A stretch of 64,000 nt of DNA, from the NCBI RefSeq assembly GCF_003634695.1, contig NZ_RBWV01000017.1, positions 1-64,000 on the forward strand, given 5' to 3'. Numbering within the stretch: the first letter of the stretch is position 1; each line of letters starts with the position of its first letter. Position numbers and translations under genes: made by a program. This stretch comes from Motilibacter peucedani (GTDB taxonomy: Bacteria > Actinomycetota > Actinomycetes > Motilibacterales > Motilibacteraceae). This document shows positions 29,419 through 37,957 of this stretch, piece by piece. The notes under the pieces are model-generated. The model saw only the letters and a program-made list of their open reading frames with translations, made no database searches and was not told the DNA's origin.

Positions 29419-29447
29419 GGCGGGAGCACGGCGCAGCGGCTCCCGCC
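29419..29447 (+). promoter_or_regulatory. Hairpin in the rbpA leader
   Basis: GGCGGGAGC and GCTCCCGCC form a perfect 9-bp stem with an 11-nt loop, starting a few bases after the predicted sigma-R transcription start and 80 nt before the rbpA ATG. No T-run follows, so it is not a standard terminator. It may stabilise the transcript or modulate translation (inference). Confidence 0.5.
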
Positions 29448-29526
29448 ACGCAGCACCCGCCACAGCACCACGTGCACCCGCAGCACCGCATGAAGCATCC
29501 GCAGTCGCAGGGAAGGGAGGCGTCCA

Positions 29527-29886
29527 ATGGCTGAGCGCGCACTACGCGGCTCTCGTCTCGGGGCGCAGAGCTATGAGACCGACGCAGGCGTGGAGACAGC
29601 TCCCCGCCAGCGCATCGACTACGACTGCCCGAGCGGGCACCGCACGTCGGTGCCGATGTCGATGGAGGCGGAGGTCCCCCTCGTCTGGGAGTGCCGCGTC
29701 TGCGGGCAGGAGGCGCTGCGCAGCGACGCCGAGATGCCCGAGGCCAAGCGGGTCAAGCCGCCGCGCACCCACTGGGACATGCTGCTCGAGCGGCGCACCG
29801 TCGCCGAGCTCGAGGAGCTGCTCGAGGAGCGCCTGGCCCTGCTCCGCGCCCGCCGCGGCGAGACCACGGGCCGCAAGAGCGCCTGA
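29527..29886 (+). CDS. rbpA: RNA polymerase-binding protein RbpA
   Basis: A 119-residue actinobacterial transcription factor that binds RNA polymerase and group I/II sigma factors and stabilises the open complex. The N-terminal tail (ALRGSRLGAQSYE) is followed by the core domain with Cys/His zinc ligands (DYDCPSGH and WECRVCG), a basic linker (EAKRVKPPRTHWDMLLERR) and the sigma-interaction helix (TVAELEELLEERLALLRARR). GGGAGG lies 6 nt before ATG 29527. A sigma-R promoter about 115 nt upstream links it to disulfide stress. Confidence 0.97.
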   Translation: MAERALRGSRLGAQSYETDAGVETAPRQRIDYDCPSGHRTSVPMSMEAEVPLVWECRVCGQEALRSDAEMPEAKRVKPPRTHWDMLLERRTVAELEELLEERLALLRARRGETTGRKSA

Positions 29887-29916
29887 GCGGGTCCGCACGT
29901 CCCGCGTCCGCACTGC

Positions 29917-29952
29917 CGAGGACCCGTCGCCCGCCCGGGCGGCGGGTCCTCG
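29917..29952. terminator. Bidirectional stem-loop terminator
   Basis: CGAGGACCCG and CGGGTCCTCG form a perfect 10-bp stem, with further GC pairing inside the loop. It lies between the convergent rbpA and fxsA genes and can serve both. No U-run is present, as is usual in actinobacteria. Confidence 0.7.
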
Positions 29953-29973
29953 TGCGTGCGGGGGTCCAGGCGC

Positions 29974-30507
29974 TCAGCCCTCGTCGTCGCGGTGGAGGAC
30001 CTCGCCCGGGACGACGTCGCCCGGGGCCGAGGGTCGCCCACCCGGTGCGGAGCCCCAGCCGGGCTGCGCCCCGCGCGGCGGCCGGGCCGGGGCCCCTCGG
30101 CTCAGCAGCAGCGTGCCGAGCAGGCCGCCGGCGCCGCCCCGGCGCAGCAGGCGACGGACGAGCACCGCGGTGACGAGCCGGCGCGCGACCGGACGGGTCG
30201 GCGGCAGCACGAGGAAGAAGCCGACGACGTCGGTCAGGAAGCCGGGGGCCAGCAGCAGCGTGCCGCCCACCAGCACCAGTGCCGCGTCGAGCAGCTCACG
30301 GGAGGGCAGCCCGCCGCCCGCGAGCGACGCGCGCAGGGCCCGCCACGCGCGTACTCCCTCGCGCTTGACGATCCACCCGCCCAGCAGGCTCTCGAGCAGG
30401 AGCAGCGCGAACGTCTGCCAGCCGCCGATCGCCTGCCCGACCTGGACGATGACCCAGATCTCGGCGAGCGGGACGACGAGGAAGCACACGACCAGGAGGG
30501 CGGGCAC
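29974..30507 (-). CDS. fxsA: FxsA-family membrane protein
   Basis: A 177-residue inner-membrane protein. The FxsA core shows FLVVPLAEIWVIVQVGQAIG, LLESLLGGWIVKREG and ALVLVGGTLLLAPGFLTDVVG. E. coli FxsA alleviates exclusion of phage T7 by F plasmid PifA when overexpressed; its native role is unknown. The C-terminal 40 residues are Pro/Gly/Arg-rich and cytoplasmic. GTG 30507 lies 5 nt after the glycosyltransferase stop, making it the last gene of lnt-ppm1-fxsA. Confidence 0.92.
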   Translation of the reverse strand: MPALLVVCFLVVPLAEIWVIVQVGQAIGGWQTFALLLLESLLGGWIVKREGVRAWRALRASLAGGGLPSRELLDAALVLVGGTLLLAPGFLTDVVGFFLVLPPTRPVARRLVTAVLVRRLLRRGGAGGLLGTLLLSRGAPARPPRGAQPGWGSAPGGRPSAPGDVVPGEVLHRDDEG

Positions 30508-30512
30508 GGCGC

Positions 30513-31289
30513 TCAGCTCTCGCGCAGCCGCGGCTGGGCCAGCGCCTGCAGGCGGCGCAGCAGCCGGCGCGGCAGGTCGCGGACGCCCCACAGCGTCACC
30601 CGCCACAGCGCCTCGACCACGATGGCCTGGCTCATCTTCGACTCGCCGCGCTCGCGCTCGACGAAGGTGATCGGCACCTCGGCCACGCGGTAGCCCGAGC
30701 GGACCGCCCGCCAGGCGAGGTCGACCTGGAAGCAGTAGCCCTGCGACTGGACGCCCTCGAGGCTCAGCCCGCGCAGCGTGGCCGCACGGAACGCGCGGTA
30801 GCCGCCGGTGACGTCGCGCAGGTGCACACCCAGCACCAGCCGGGTGTAGAGGTTGCCGCCGCGGCTGAGCACCTCGCGGCTGCGCGGCCAGTTGACGACC
30901 GCGCCGCCGGGCACCCAGCGGCTGCCGAGCACCAGGTCGCTGGTGCGCAGCCGCTCGAGCATCTGCGGCAGCGCCTCCGGCGGGTGGCTGCCGTCGGCGT
31001 CCATCTCGACCACCACGCCGTAGCCGCGCTCGATCGCCCAGGCGAAGCCGGCGAGGTAGGCGGCGCCGAGGCCCTCCTTGCCCGCGCGGTGCAGCACGTG
31101 CACCCGCGGGTCGGCGGCGGCCATCCGGTCGGCGAGCTCGCCCGTGCCGTCGGGGCTGGCGTCGTCGGCGACGAGGACCTCGGCCTCCGGCACCGCCGCG
31201 AACAGCCGCTCGACGACCGGCTCGAGGTTGTGGATCTCGTCGTAGGTCGGGACGACGACGAGCACCCGTCCCAGCTCCTCCCCCGTCAC
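30513..31289 (-). CDS. ppm1: Polyprenol-phosphate mannosyltransferase
   Basis: A 258-residue GT2 enzyme that makes polyprenyl-phospho-mannose from GDP-mannose, the donor for extracellular mannosylation and mannolipids. VVVPTYDEIHNLEPVVERL, VADDASPDGTGELAD, EMDADGSHPPEALP (the DxD metal site) and DVTGGYRAFRAATL are typical of DPM1/Ppm1. GTG 31289 overlaps the lnt stop (GTGA). In Mycobacterium tuberculosis the same two activities are fused in one Ppm1 protein; here they are separate but coupled genes. Confidence 0.93.
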   Translation of the reverse strand: MTGEELGRVLVVVPTYDEIHNLEPVVERLFAAVPEAEVLVADDASPDGTGELADRMAAADPRVHVLHRAGKEGLGAAYLAGFAWAIERGYGVVVEMDADGSHPPEALPQMLERLRTSDLVLGSRWVPGGAVVNWPRSREVLSRGGNLYTRLVLGVHLRDVTGGYRAFRAATLRGLSLEGVQSQGYCFQVDLAWRAVRSGYRVAEVPITFVERERGESKMSQAIVVEALWRVTLWGVRDLPRRLLRRLQALAQPRLRES

Positions 31290-32968
31290 GTCTGCGCAGT
31301 CCTTCCGTCGGCACGCCGCATCGGCGGCAGGAGTCCGGTCGGCGCCGAGCGCCGGCCGGGAGAGATCCTCCCCCAGCCGTCGCGCGGGCCGGACCCGCGC
31401 CCCCGCCGCACCGTGCGGAGCCCCGCGCCCAGCCCGACCAGTGCCAGCAGGCCGAGGACCCACTCGGGTGCGGTGCGCAGGCGCACGGCCAGCGTCCGGC
31501 TCGCGCCGTCGGCCAGCGTCACGTCCGCACTGAGCACCCTCGGCGTGAACAACGCCGTGCGCTGCTCGACCGTGCCGTCGGCCGCGACGACCGCGCTCAC
31601 GCCGCTGGTCGCGGCGACCAGTACCTCCCGCCCGGTCTCCTGGGCGCGCAGCCGCGACATCTGCAGCTGCTGCTCGGTCTGCGGCGTGCGCCCGAAGGTG
31701 GCGTTGTTGGTCTGCACCACCACGACCTGCGCGCCGTGGTCGACGACGTCGCGCACGAGCCCGTCGTAGCCGACCTCGAAGCAGATCACGTCGCCGAGGC
31801 GCACGCCGGCGACGTCGAGGGCGCCCACCGTGCTGCCGTGGACGAAGTCGCGGGCGACCCGGTCGACCGCGGAGGAGAACCGCCGGGCCACGTCGCGCAT
31901 CGGGATGTACTCGGCGAACGGGACGGGGTGGCGCTTGACGTAGCGCGCGCCGGGGCCGGTCTGCGGGTCCCACACGATGCCCGCGTTCGAGACGTAGCGG
32001 CCGGGGCCCTCGAGCACCGCGCCGACGAGCACCGGCACGCCGATGTCGCGCACGGCGTCGTCGATGAGGGCGTGGGCGTCGGCGTTGACCAGCGGGTCGA
32101 TGTCGGAGCTGTTCTCGGGCCAGATCACCAGGTCGGGCTGCGGCACCTCGCCGCGCCGGACGCTCGCGGCGAACTCGTGGGTCCGTGCGACGTGGTTGCG
32201 CAGGACGGCCTCGCGCTGGGCGTTGAAGTCGAGGCCCGCGCGCGGCACGTTGCCCTGGACCAGCGCGACGCGTACGTGGCGGCCGGCCGGCTCGGCGAAG
32301 GGCACCGCGCGCGGGACGACGGCGACGAGCAGCCCGGCGAGCACCAGCAGCGCGCCGGCGGCGCGGCGGTGGCGGGCAGCCAGCAGCGCACCGGCCGCGA
32401 CCGACGAGCCCGCGAGAGCGACGGCGAAGCCGACGAGCGGCACGCCGCCGAGGCGGGCCAGGTGGGCGACCGGCGCGTCGGCCATGGCGAAGCCGAGCCG
32501 ACCCCACGGGAACCCGCCGTAGGGCAGGCGCCCGCGCGCGGACTCCTGCAGCGACCAGAGGCACGCGACCGCGAGCGCCCACGGCACGGGGTGCAGGCGC
32601 CCGACGACGGAGTACGCGGTGCCGAGCAGCGCGACGAACAGCGCCTCGAGCACCACGAGCGCGAGCCACGGCACGGGCCCGACGTAGATCCCGGTCCAGT
32701 GCAGCAGCGGGCCGAAGAACGCGGCGCCCTGCAGCGCGCCGAGCCACGTGCCCTGCTTCAGCGTCGTGCCGCGCAGGGCCAGGGCGAACAGCCCGACTCC
32801 CGCGATCGCCGCCGGCCACACCGACCACGGGGGGAAGGCCAGCATGAGCAGCAGGCCCGAGACGACGCAGGCCGCGGCCCGCAGGGCGAGCTCGCTGCGG
32901 CGGGGCTCGTCGGCCGGCCAGCGCAGGGCGGCGGGGCCGAGCACGGGCGCGGAGGGCGAGTCGAGCAC
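31286..32968 (-). CDS. lnt: Apolipoprotein N-acyltransferase
   Basis: A 560-residue membrane enzyme that acylates the N-terminal Cys of lipoproteins. About seven hydrophobic helices (starting AAACVVSGLLLMLAFPPWSV) precede a nitrilase-type domain. The Glu-Lys-Cys triad lies in VIWPENSS, GARYVKRHPVPFAEYIP and GDVICFEVGYD. GTG 32968 is preceded by GGGAGG. Its stop overlaps ppm1 by 4 nt. The product anchors the lipid side of the operon and could work beside the mannosyltransferase on lipoglycan or lipoprotein glycosylation. Confidence 0.94.
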   Translation of the reverse strand: MLDSPSAPVLGPAALRWPADEPRRSELALRAAACVVSGLLLMLAFPPWSVWPAAIAGVGLFALALRGTTLKQGTWLGALQGAAFFGPLLHWTGIYVGPVPWLALVVLEALFVALLGTAYSVVGRLHPVPWALAVACLWSLQESARGRLPYGGFPWGRLGFAMADAPVAHLARLGGVPLVGFAVALAGSSVAAGALLAARHRRAAGALLVLAGLLVAVVPRAVPFAEPAGRHVRVALVQGNVPRAGLDFNAQREAVLRNHVARTHEFAASVRRGEVPQPDLVIWPENSSDIDPLVNADAHALIDDAVRDIGVPVLVGAVLEGPGRYVSNAGIVWDPQTGPGARYVKRHPVPFAEYIPMRDVARRFSSAVDRVARDFVHGSTVGALDVAGVRLGDVICFEVGYDGLVRDVVDHGAQVVVVQTNNATFGRTPQTEQQLQMSRLRAQETGREVLVAATSGVSAVVAADGTVEQRTALFTPRVLSADVTLADGASRTLAVRLRTAPEWVLGLLALVGLGAGLRTVRRGRGSGPRDGWGRISPGRRSAPTGLLPPMRRADGRTAQT

Positions 32969-33037
32969 TCCGGCATCCTCCCGCGGTCCGCGCCGCCCGG
33001 GGCGGGCGGAGGCACCCAGGGTACGTGGCGGCGACAG

Positions 33038-33098
33038 CCGCTCGGGTCGCGTGGCGGCGCCCGCCGCTCGGGTCGCGTGGCGGCGCCCGCCGCTCGGG
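33038..33098. repeat. Tandem 26-bp repeat, about 2.4 copies
   Basis: CCGCTCGGGTCGCGTGGCGG with its following 6 bases recurs at 33038, 33064 and (partly) 33090, with period 26. A diverged half copy (GTGGCGGCG) lies just before it, near 33025. It lies 70-130 bp upstream of the lnt start. Confidence 0.85.
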
Positions 33099-33387
33099 CA
33101 GAGTGGAGGAGGAGCGGGCGCCCTTCGGACCGACACCGTCCCGCCGGCTGCGGGATCGACTGCCGTTGTCTACTGGGCAGCGAGCTCTCTCCTCCACCCC
33201 GCCCCCCGAGGACCGCGGGTTCTGCGTCCCGCACGCCACCGACCCGTCACCTGGCGCGGGGGTGCGGCCGTTGCGTCAGCCGTGCCCTGGCTCGGGTCTC
33301 GCACGTGTTGGAGCAGGCGGTCTCTCGGTCGTCCTCGCGGTGGACTAGGGGAAACCGTACTCACGTCGTCCGAGGTGTCAACCAGCC

Positions 33388-33434
33388 CCTGACCTGCGAC
33401 GATGCGATCCACAGCGGCGTTTGTGCAGGTCAGG
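33388..33434. repeat. 10-bp inverted repeat with 27-bp spacer
   Basis: CCTGACCTGC at 33388-33397 and GCAGGTCAGG at 33425-33434 are perfect inverted copies. They lie about 170 bp before the secreted-protein start. The wide spacing suits two operator half-sites or a looped RNA. Confidence 0.6.
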
Positions 33435-33491
33435 TACACCGCCGCGCAACCACTGCGCCGCCTTCCGGAAATCGGCGCGCAGCCACCCGTG

Positions 33492-33515
33492 CGGCGTGTC
33501 GGGTCCGACACGCCG
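33492..33515. promoter_or_regulatory. 11-bp palindrome upstream of the secreted protein
   Basis: CGGCGTGTCGG and CCGACACGCCG are perfect inverted copies around GT. The near-zero loop favours a protein-binding operator over an RNA hairpin. Confidence 0.6.
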
Positions 33516-33528
33516 GTTAGGGTGCCGA

Positions 33529-33549
33529 GGCCCGGCGACGCGCCGGGCC
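33529..33549. promoter_or_regulatory. 9-bp hairpin just before the secreted protein
   Basis: GGCCCGGCG, loop ACG, CGCCGGGCC. It is a very stable stem 50 bp upstream of GTG 33599, and could be an attenuator-like stem or an operator. Confidence 0.6.
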
Positions 33550-33598
33550 AGGCGCACGATGGAGCGCCGCCTCCACCGACGTCGCCGGAGTCCGCCCA

Positions 33599-36220
33599 GT
33601 GCTTCTCGCCTCCTCCACCGCCCGACGCCCGCACGCCCGCTGGCTCGCCGCCGGGTCCGCCGCGACCGTCCTCGCCACCGGCCTGACCGTCGCGGTGGGC
33701 GCCTCTCCCGCGTCGGCCACCTACGCCCGACCGGGCTCGGTCGACGCCGGGCCTGAAGTGGGCGCCCTGCGCAGCGTGCCGGGCTACGCGCTGCCCGACT
33801 CGCGGGTCGCCAAGACCGGCGACGCGGTGAGCCCCGCCTGGGACACGTTCGTGCGCGTGGCGACCCCTCCGGGCGCGGTCGCGGTGTGGGGCGACTGGAA
33901 CGGCGACGGCGCCTACACGCCCGGCGTCTTCGCGGGCGGCACCTGGACGCTCTACCCGGTCGCGATCGGCAAGTCGCCCGCGCCCGACACGACGATCGGC
34001 GGCTTCGGCGCCGCCGGCGACGTCCCCGTGGTCGGCGACTGGGACGGCGACGGGCGCACCGACCTGGGCGTCTTCCGGGCCGGCACCTTCTTCCTGCGCG
34101 TGCTGCACGGCTCGGCGCTGGGCCGCACCTCGCGCGTCGCCTTCGGCAGCGCGGGCGACGTGCCCGTGGTCGGCGACTGGGACGGCAACGGCACCGACGA
34201 CCTCGGCGTGCGCCGCGGCACCACCTTCTACCTGCGCGGTGCGCCGTCTCGGCTCCAGCCGCCGCGGGCGACGCCCAGCCCCTCGAGCACGCCGACCTCC
34301 TCGAGCACGCCGACCTCGTCGCGCACGCCGAGCAGCAGCGCCTCACCCTCGAGCTCAGCACGAGGGTCCGCCGCTCCGCGCGCCGCCCTGGTCGGCCGGG
34401 CCACTCCCGCGCCCTCGTCGTCGGCGAGCCCCTCGGGCTCGCCCTCTGCCCCGCCCGTGCCCCCGCTGCCGACCGGCATCCCCAAGGGCTCGACCCAGCT
34501 GCAGTACGGCTCGGCCGCCGACGAGGCGGTGGCCGGCGACTGGGACGGCGACGGCCGCGACACCGTCGGCGTCGTCCGCGGGCGCACCTGGCTGCTGCGC
34601 GACGACCTCTACCCCGGCCCCGCGACCACCGCGGTCGCTGTGACCCGGGCGGCCGGAGCCGTACCCCTCCCGTGGCGCGCGCCCGTGGGCCGCGCCAGCT
34701 CGTGCCCCTACCTCGCCGCCCGCACGGTCGCGGCGCGCCACGACGCCAACGCCTCGCTGGTCGTGCCGCCGCAGGGCCTGCGCCAGCCGACGAGCATGGA
34801 GGACGTCGAGGGCCAGTCGCGCACGGCGCTGGGCAACGCCGAGCGCTACCTCATGGGCGCGGGCTACCCCTCCCAGACGATGGTGCGCCGCCCCTACGCC
34901 GACCTGCTCGGCTACTGGGGCCCGGCCCAGGTGGAGTACGCGATCCGCATCCCCGCGATGCGCGCGGCGGCGCTCTCGATCGGGCTCTCGACCCAGACGT
35001 GGGACGCCGGCGCGCTCGGCGTGACCGCCGAGCAGGGTCGCGGCTACCTCGACTGGACGATCCGCACGGTCGCCTGCGAGCACGCGGCGTTCACGCCGGG
35101 CGGCTGGGGCTACGGCTGGCAGACGGCCCACTGGGCGATGCTGACCGGGCTCGCGGCCTGGCTGTCGTGGGACTCGGTGGAGCCGCAGGACCGGGAGTAC
35201 GCCGCGACGATGGTCGTCGCCGAGGCCGACCACCTGCTCACTCTCGACGTCCCCTACTGGCGCGCGGTCGACGGCACCGAGCTGGCCGCCGGCGACACCA
35301 AGGCCGAGGAGAACTCGTGGAACGCGGCGCTGCTCGAGCTGGCCGTCGCGATGATGCCCGACCACCCGCGAGCCGCGCTGTGGCGCCGCAAGGCGGTCGA
35401 CTACGAGGTCTCCTCGTTCGCGACGCCGGGTGACGCGGCGTCCGCCCAGGTGGTCAACGGCGTCGAGGCCCGCGCCCGGCTGCGCGGCACCAACGCCGAG
35501 GCCGACGGCGTGATCGTCAACCAGGGCGTGCGCAACCCCGACTACTTCTCCACCGTGCAGCAGGACTGGTGGGGCGTGGCCTTCGCCCGCCTGGCCGGCA
35601 CGACCGCACCCGAGTCGGCCACCTTCCAGGCCGACCGGCAGTGGTCGGTGCTGACGACGCGCCAGTTCACGCGCACCAACGCCGACGGCACCGTGCAGAC
35701 CGGTCCGGTCTACGGCGCCGACGGGTCGATCTTCTTCCCCGAGGGCACCCGGTGGGGCGTCGTGCGCCGCGCCCAGTTCGCCTCGCTCGACGCCTACCGG
35801 CTGCTCACGACGACCGACCCGGTGCAGCGCGACGAGGCCGTCGACCTGCTCGGCAAGCACCTGGAGGGCCAGCTCGCGCTGCAGGCGCGCAACCCCGACG
35901 GCCGGACCTTCCAGCCGGGCGAGGACACCTACCCCGGCCGCGAGGAGTACGCCGCCAGCGAGGTCGCCATGGGCTGGCTCGCTGTCTACGTCGACGCGTG
36001 GATGCCGGTGGGCGGCCAGCGCGACACCTCGTTCGAGGCGCCGCTGCCGCAGGTGACCGGGCTCGTGCCGGCGTCGCCCGCCGGACCCGTGGCGCCGGCG
36101 GGCACGGCGTCGAGGGCGGGAGCCGCTCGGCTCCTCGAGGGCCGGCTGCCCGACGGGCGCGTGCCGGTGGTCGGGCCGGTCGGCCCGGTCGCCCCCTCGG
36201 TGCGCCACCCCTCACCCTGA
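33599..36220 (+). CDS. Secreted protein with GDWDGDG repeats and a large unknown domain
   Basis: An 873-residue exported protein. The signal peptide runs from RRPHARWLAAGSAATVL to an ASA cleavage site near residue 41. Four repeats with GDWNGDG/GDWDGDG (Ca-binding-like, each followed by LGVF..GT..LR) sit at about residues 97-215 and 312-340. They are interrupted by a 90-residue Ser/Pro/Thr linker. The last 500 residues (from PYLAARTVAARHD) are helix-rich with many Trp/Tyr (FTPGGWGYGWQTAHWAML) and suggest an alpha/alpha toroid such as a polysaccharide lyase or hydrolase, but I cannot assign a family. GTG 33599 follows CGGAG. Confidence 0.85.
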   Translation: MLLASSTARRPHARWLAAGSAATVLATGLTVAVGASPASATYARPGSVDAGPEVGALRSVPGYALPDSRVAKTGDAVSPAWDTFVRVATPPGAVAVWGDWNGDGAYTPGVFAGGTWTLYPVAIGKSPAPDTTIGGFGAAGDVPVVGDWDGDGRTDLGVFRAGTFFLRVLHGSALGRTSRVAFGSAGDVPVVGDWDGNGTDDLGVRRGTTFYLRGAPSRLQPPRATPSPSSTPTSSSTPTSSRTPSSSASPSSSARGSAAPRAALVGRATPAPSSSASPSGSPSAPPVPPLPTGIPKGSTQLQYGSAADEAVAGDWDGDGRDTVGVVRGRTWLLRDDLYPGPATTAVAVTRAAGAVPLPWRAPVGRASSCPYLAARTVAARHDANASLVVPPQGLRQPTSMEDVEGQSRTALGNAERYLMGAGYPSQTMVRRPYADLLGYWGPAQVEYAIRIPAMRAAALSIGLSTQTWDAGALGVTAEQGRGYLDWTIRTVACEHAAFTPGGWGYGWQTAHWAMLTGLAAWLSWDSVEPQDREYAATMVVAEADHLLTLDVPYWRAVDGTELAAGDTKAEENSWNAALLELAVAMMPDHPRAALWRRKAVDYEVSSFATPGDAASAQVVNGVEARARLRGTNAEADGVIVNQGVRNPDYFSTVQQDWWGVAFARLAGTTAPESATFQADRQWSVLTTRQFTRTNADGTVQTGPVYGADGSIFFPEGTRWGVVRRAQFASLDAYRLLTTTDPVQRDEAVDLLGKHLEGQLALQARNPDGRTFQPGEDTYPGREEYAASEVAMGWLAVYVDAWMPVGGQRDTSFEAPLPQVTGLVPASPAGPVAPAGTASRAGAARLLEGRLPDGRVPVVGPVGPVAPSVRHPSP

Positions 36221-36230
36221 GGTAGAGGGT

Positions 36231-36263
36231 TCGGCGCGGCACCCCGCCCGGGTGCCGCGCCGA
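36231..36263. terminator. Strong stem-loop terminator
   Basis: A perfect 14-bp stem (arms begin TCGGCGCGGCACCC) with a 5-nt loop lies between the convergent secreted-protein and amidohydrolase genes. It can terminate both directions. Confidence 0.75.
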
Positions 36264-36270
36264 GCGCCCG

Positions 36271-37890
36271 TCAGGACGCTTCGTACGCCGTGCGCCCGTC
36301 GACGACGGTGCGCAGGCAGCGCGGCGCCGGCACACCGGGCGACAGGTCCGGCAGGCCCGGGATGCCGGAGCGCGGGTCGGTCGACCACGCCGCGACGCGC
36401 GAGTCGGGCGCCGCGACGACGAGCTCGCCCGGCTCCCAGACGGCGTAGGTCGCCGGGGCGCCCGGGACGAGCACGCCGGCGTCGTCGCGGCCGATCGCCC
36501 GCCACCCGCCCCTCGTGTGCGCCGCGAAGGCGGCGCGGACCGAGAGCCCGGCCCCCGGCGTACGCGGCTGCGAGGCCGCCCGCACCGCCTCCCACGGAGC
36601 CAGCGGGGTCACCGGCGCGTCGCTGCCGAAGGCCAGCACGACGCCGGCGGCCGCGAGCGCGCCGAAGGGGTTGAGCCGGGCGGCGCGCTCGGCGCCCAGG
36701 CGGGCTGCGTACATGCCGTCGGCGCCGCCCCACGCGGCGTCGAACGCCGGCTGGACCGAGGCGACGACGCCGAGGTCGGCGAGCACGGCGACCGCCCCGG
36801 CGTCGGGCATCTCGAGGTGCTCCAGGCGGTGGCGACCGGCGCGCACGACCGACGCGCCGACGCGCTCCGCCGCCTCACGCAGGCCCGCCACGACGACGTC
36901 GAGGGCGCCGTCGCCGATCACGTGGAACCCGGCCTGGCTGCCGTCGGCGGCCGCGGCGAGCACGGCGTCGCGCACCTGGGCGGCCGAGACGTAGGGCTCG
37001 CCGGACCAGCCCGCGCGGTCGGCGTAGGGCTCGCGCAGCGCCGCGGTGCGCGAGCCGAGCGTGCCGTCGGCCAGCACGTCGCCGGCCGCGCCGGCGGCGC
37101 CGAGCTCCAGGGCGCGCGCGCTGGCCCCCAGCTCGCCCCAGTAGCCGGTGACGCGCGGCAGGGCGAGCTCGTCCTCGCTCGTCAGCGAGAGCAGCGCGCG
37201 CAGGTCCTCGGGGCCGCCGAAGCCGGGGCCGCCCATCTCGTGGACCGCGCCGATGCCGAGCGACGCGGCGTGGCGCAGCGCCGCCCGCTGGGCGAGCGTG
37301 CGCAGCTCGGCGGGCAGGTGGGCGTAGGCCCAGGAGGTGGCGGCGGTGTGCGCGGTGCCGGTGAGGTGGCCGGTGAGGTGGCCGGTCGTGCCGGCCGCGG
37401 CCTGTCCTGGAGCGCGGAGCAGCGCCGTGCCGGCCAGCGAGGCGTGCGCGTCGACCCGGCCCAGCAGGACCTGCGCGCCGCCGGCTGCCTCGTCGAGCTC
37501 GCCGGCGGTGGGCAGCCGCGGGTCGTCCCAGCGCGTCTCGTCCCAGCCCTCACCGAGCAGCAGCGGCGCGCCGGAGGCCGCACCGCGTACGGCGTCGAGC
37601 AGCTCGCGGGCCGAGCGCACGTGCGAGAGGTCGAGCACGGCACCGACCAGCCGCAGCCCGACCGCGGTCGTGTGCACGTGTGCGTCGACGAAGGCGGCGG
37701 TGACGAGCGCGCCGTCGAGGTCGACGACCCGCGCGCCGCTGGGGGCCGAGGTGGTGGCGGCCGCGTCCGAGCCCACCCAGGCGACGGTGTCGTCCACGAC
37801 GAGCAGAGCCGTCGCGAAGGGGTCGGCAGGGCTGTGGACGAAGCCGTTCACGAGCAGCGTGGCGGGGGATGATGGCGGTGTGGAGCTCAC
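36271..37890 (-). CDS. Amidohydrolase (YtcJ-like)
   Basis: A 539-residue metal-dependent hydrolase. AFVDAHVHTTAVGLRL holds the first His pair, GFHVIGDGALDVVV and HRLEHLEMPD the next metal ligands, and FGSDAPVTPLAPW the catalytic Asp. The pattern fits the YtcJ group, whose substrates are mostly unknown amides or formamides. A small in-protein duplication, GHLTGHLTG (DNA near 37364-37387), is present. GTG 37890 is the start. The gene stands alone. Confidence 0.9.
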   Translation of the reverse strand: MSSTPPSSPATLLVNGFVHSPADPFATALLVVDDTVAWVGSDAAATTSAPSGARVVDLDGALVTAAFVDAHVHTTAVGLRLVGAVLDLSHVRSARELLDAVRGAASGAPLLLGEGWDETRWDDPRLPTAGELDEAAGGAQVLLGRVDAHASLAGTALLRAPGQAAAGTTGHLTGHLTGTAHTAATSWAYAHLPAELRTLAQRAALRHAASLGIGAVHEMGGPGFGGPEDLRALLSLTSEDELALPRVTGYWGELGASARALELGAAGAAGDVLADGTLGSRTAALREPYADRAGWSGEPYVSAAQVRDAVLAAAADGSQAGFHVIGDGALDVVVAGLREAAERVGASVVRAGRHRLEHLEMPDAGAVAVLADLGVVASVQPAFDAAWGGADGMYAARLGAERAARLNPFGALAAAGVVLAFGSDAPVTPLAPWEAVRAASQPRTPGAGLSVRAAFAAHTRGGWRAIGRDDAGVLVPGAPATYAVWEPGELVVAAPDSRVAAWSTDPRSGIPGLPDLSPGVPAPRCLRTVVDGRTAYEAS

Positions 37891-37957
37891 CCCGGCATCC
37901 TGCCTGTCACCGGTGCGGCGCCGCGCGCCGGTGCTCCGGCTGCGGCGCCCGACGGGG

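Larger units (their letters stand above)
32969..33598. other. Divergent intergenic region rich in repeats
   Basis: This 630-bp gap separates lnt (minus) from the secreted repeat protein (plus). It contains a tandem 26-bp repeat near lnt and three inverted repeats near the plus-strand gene, listed separately. The open frames crossing it are low-complexity Arg/Pro/Ala translations of the repeats and are not genes. Confidence 0.6.
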
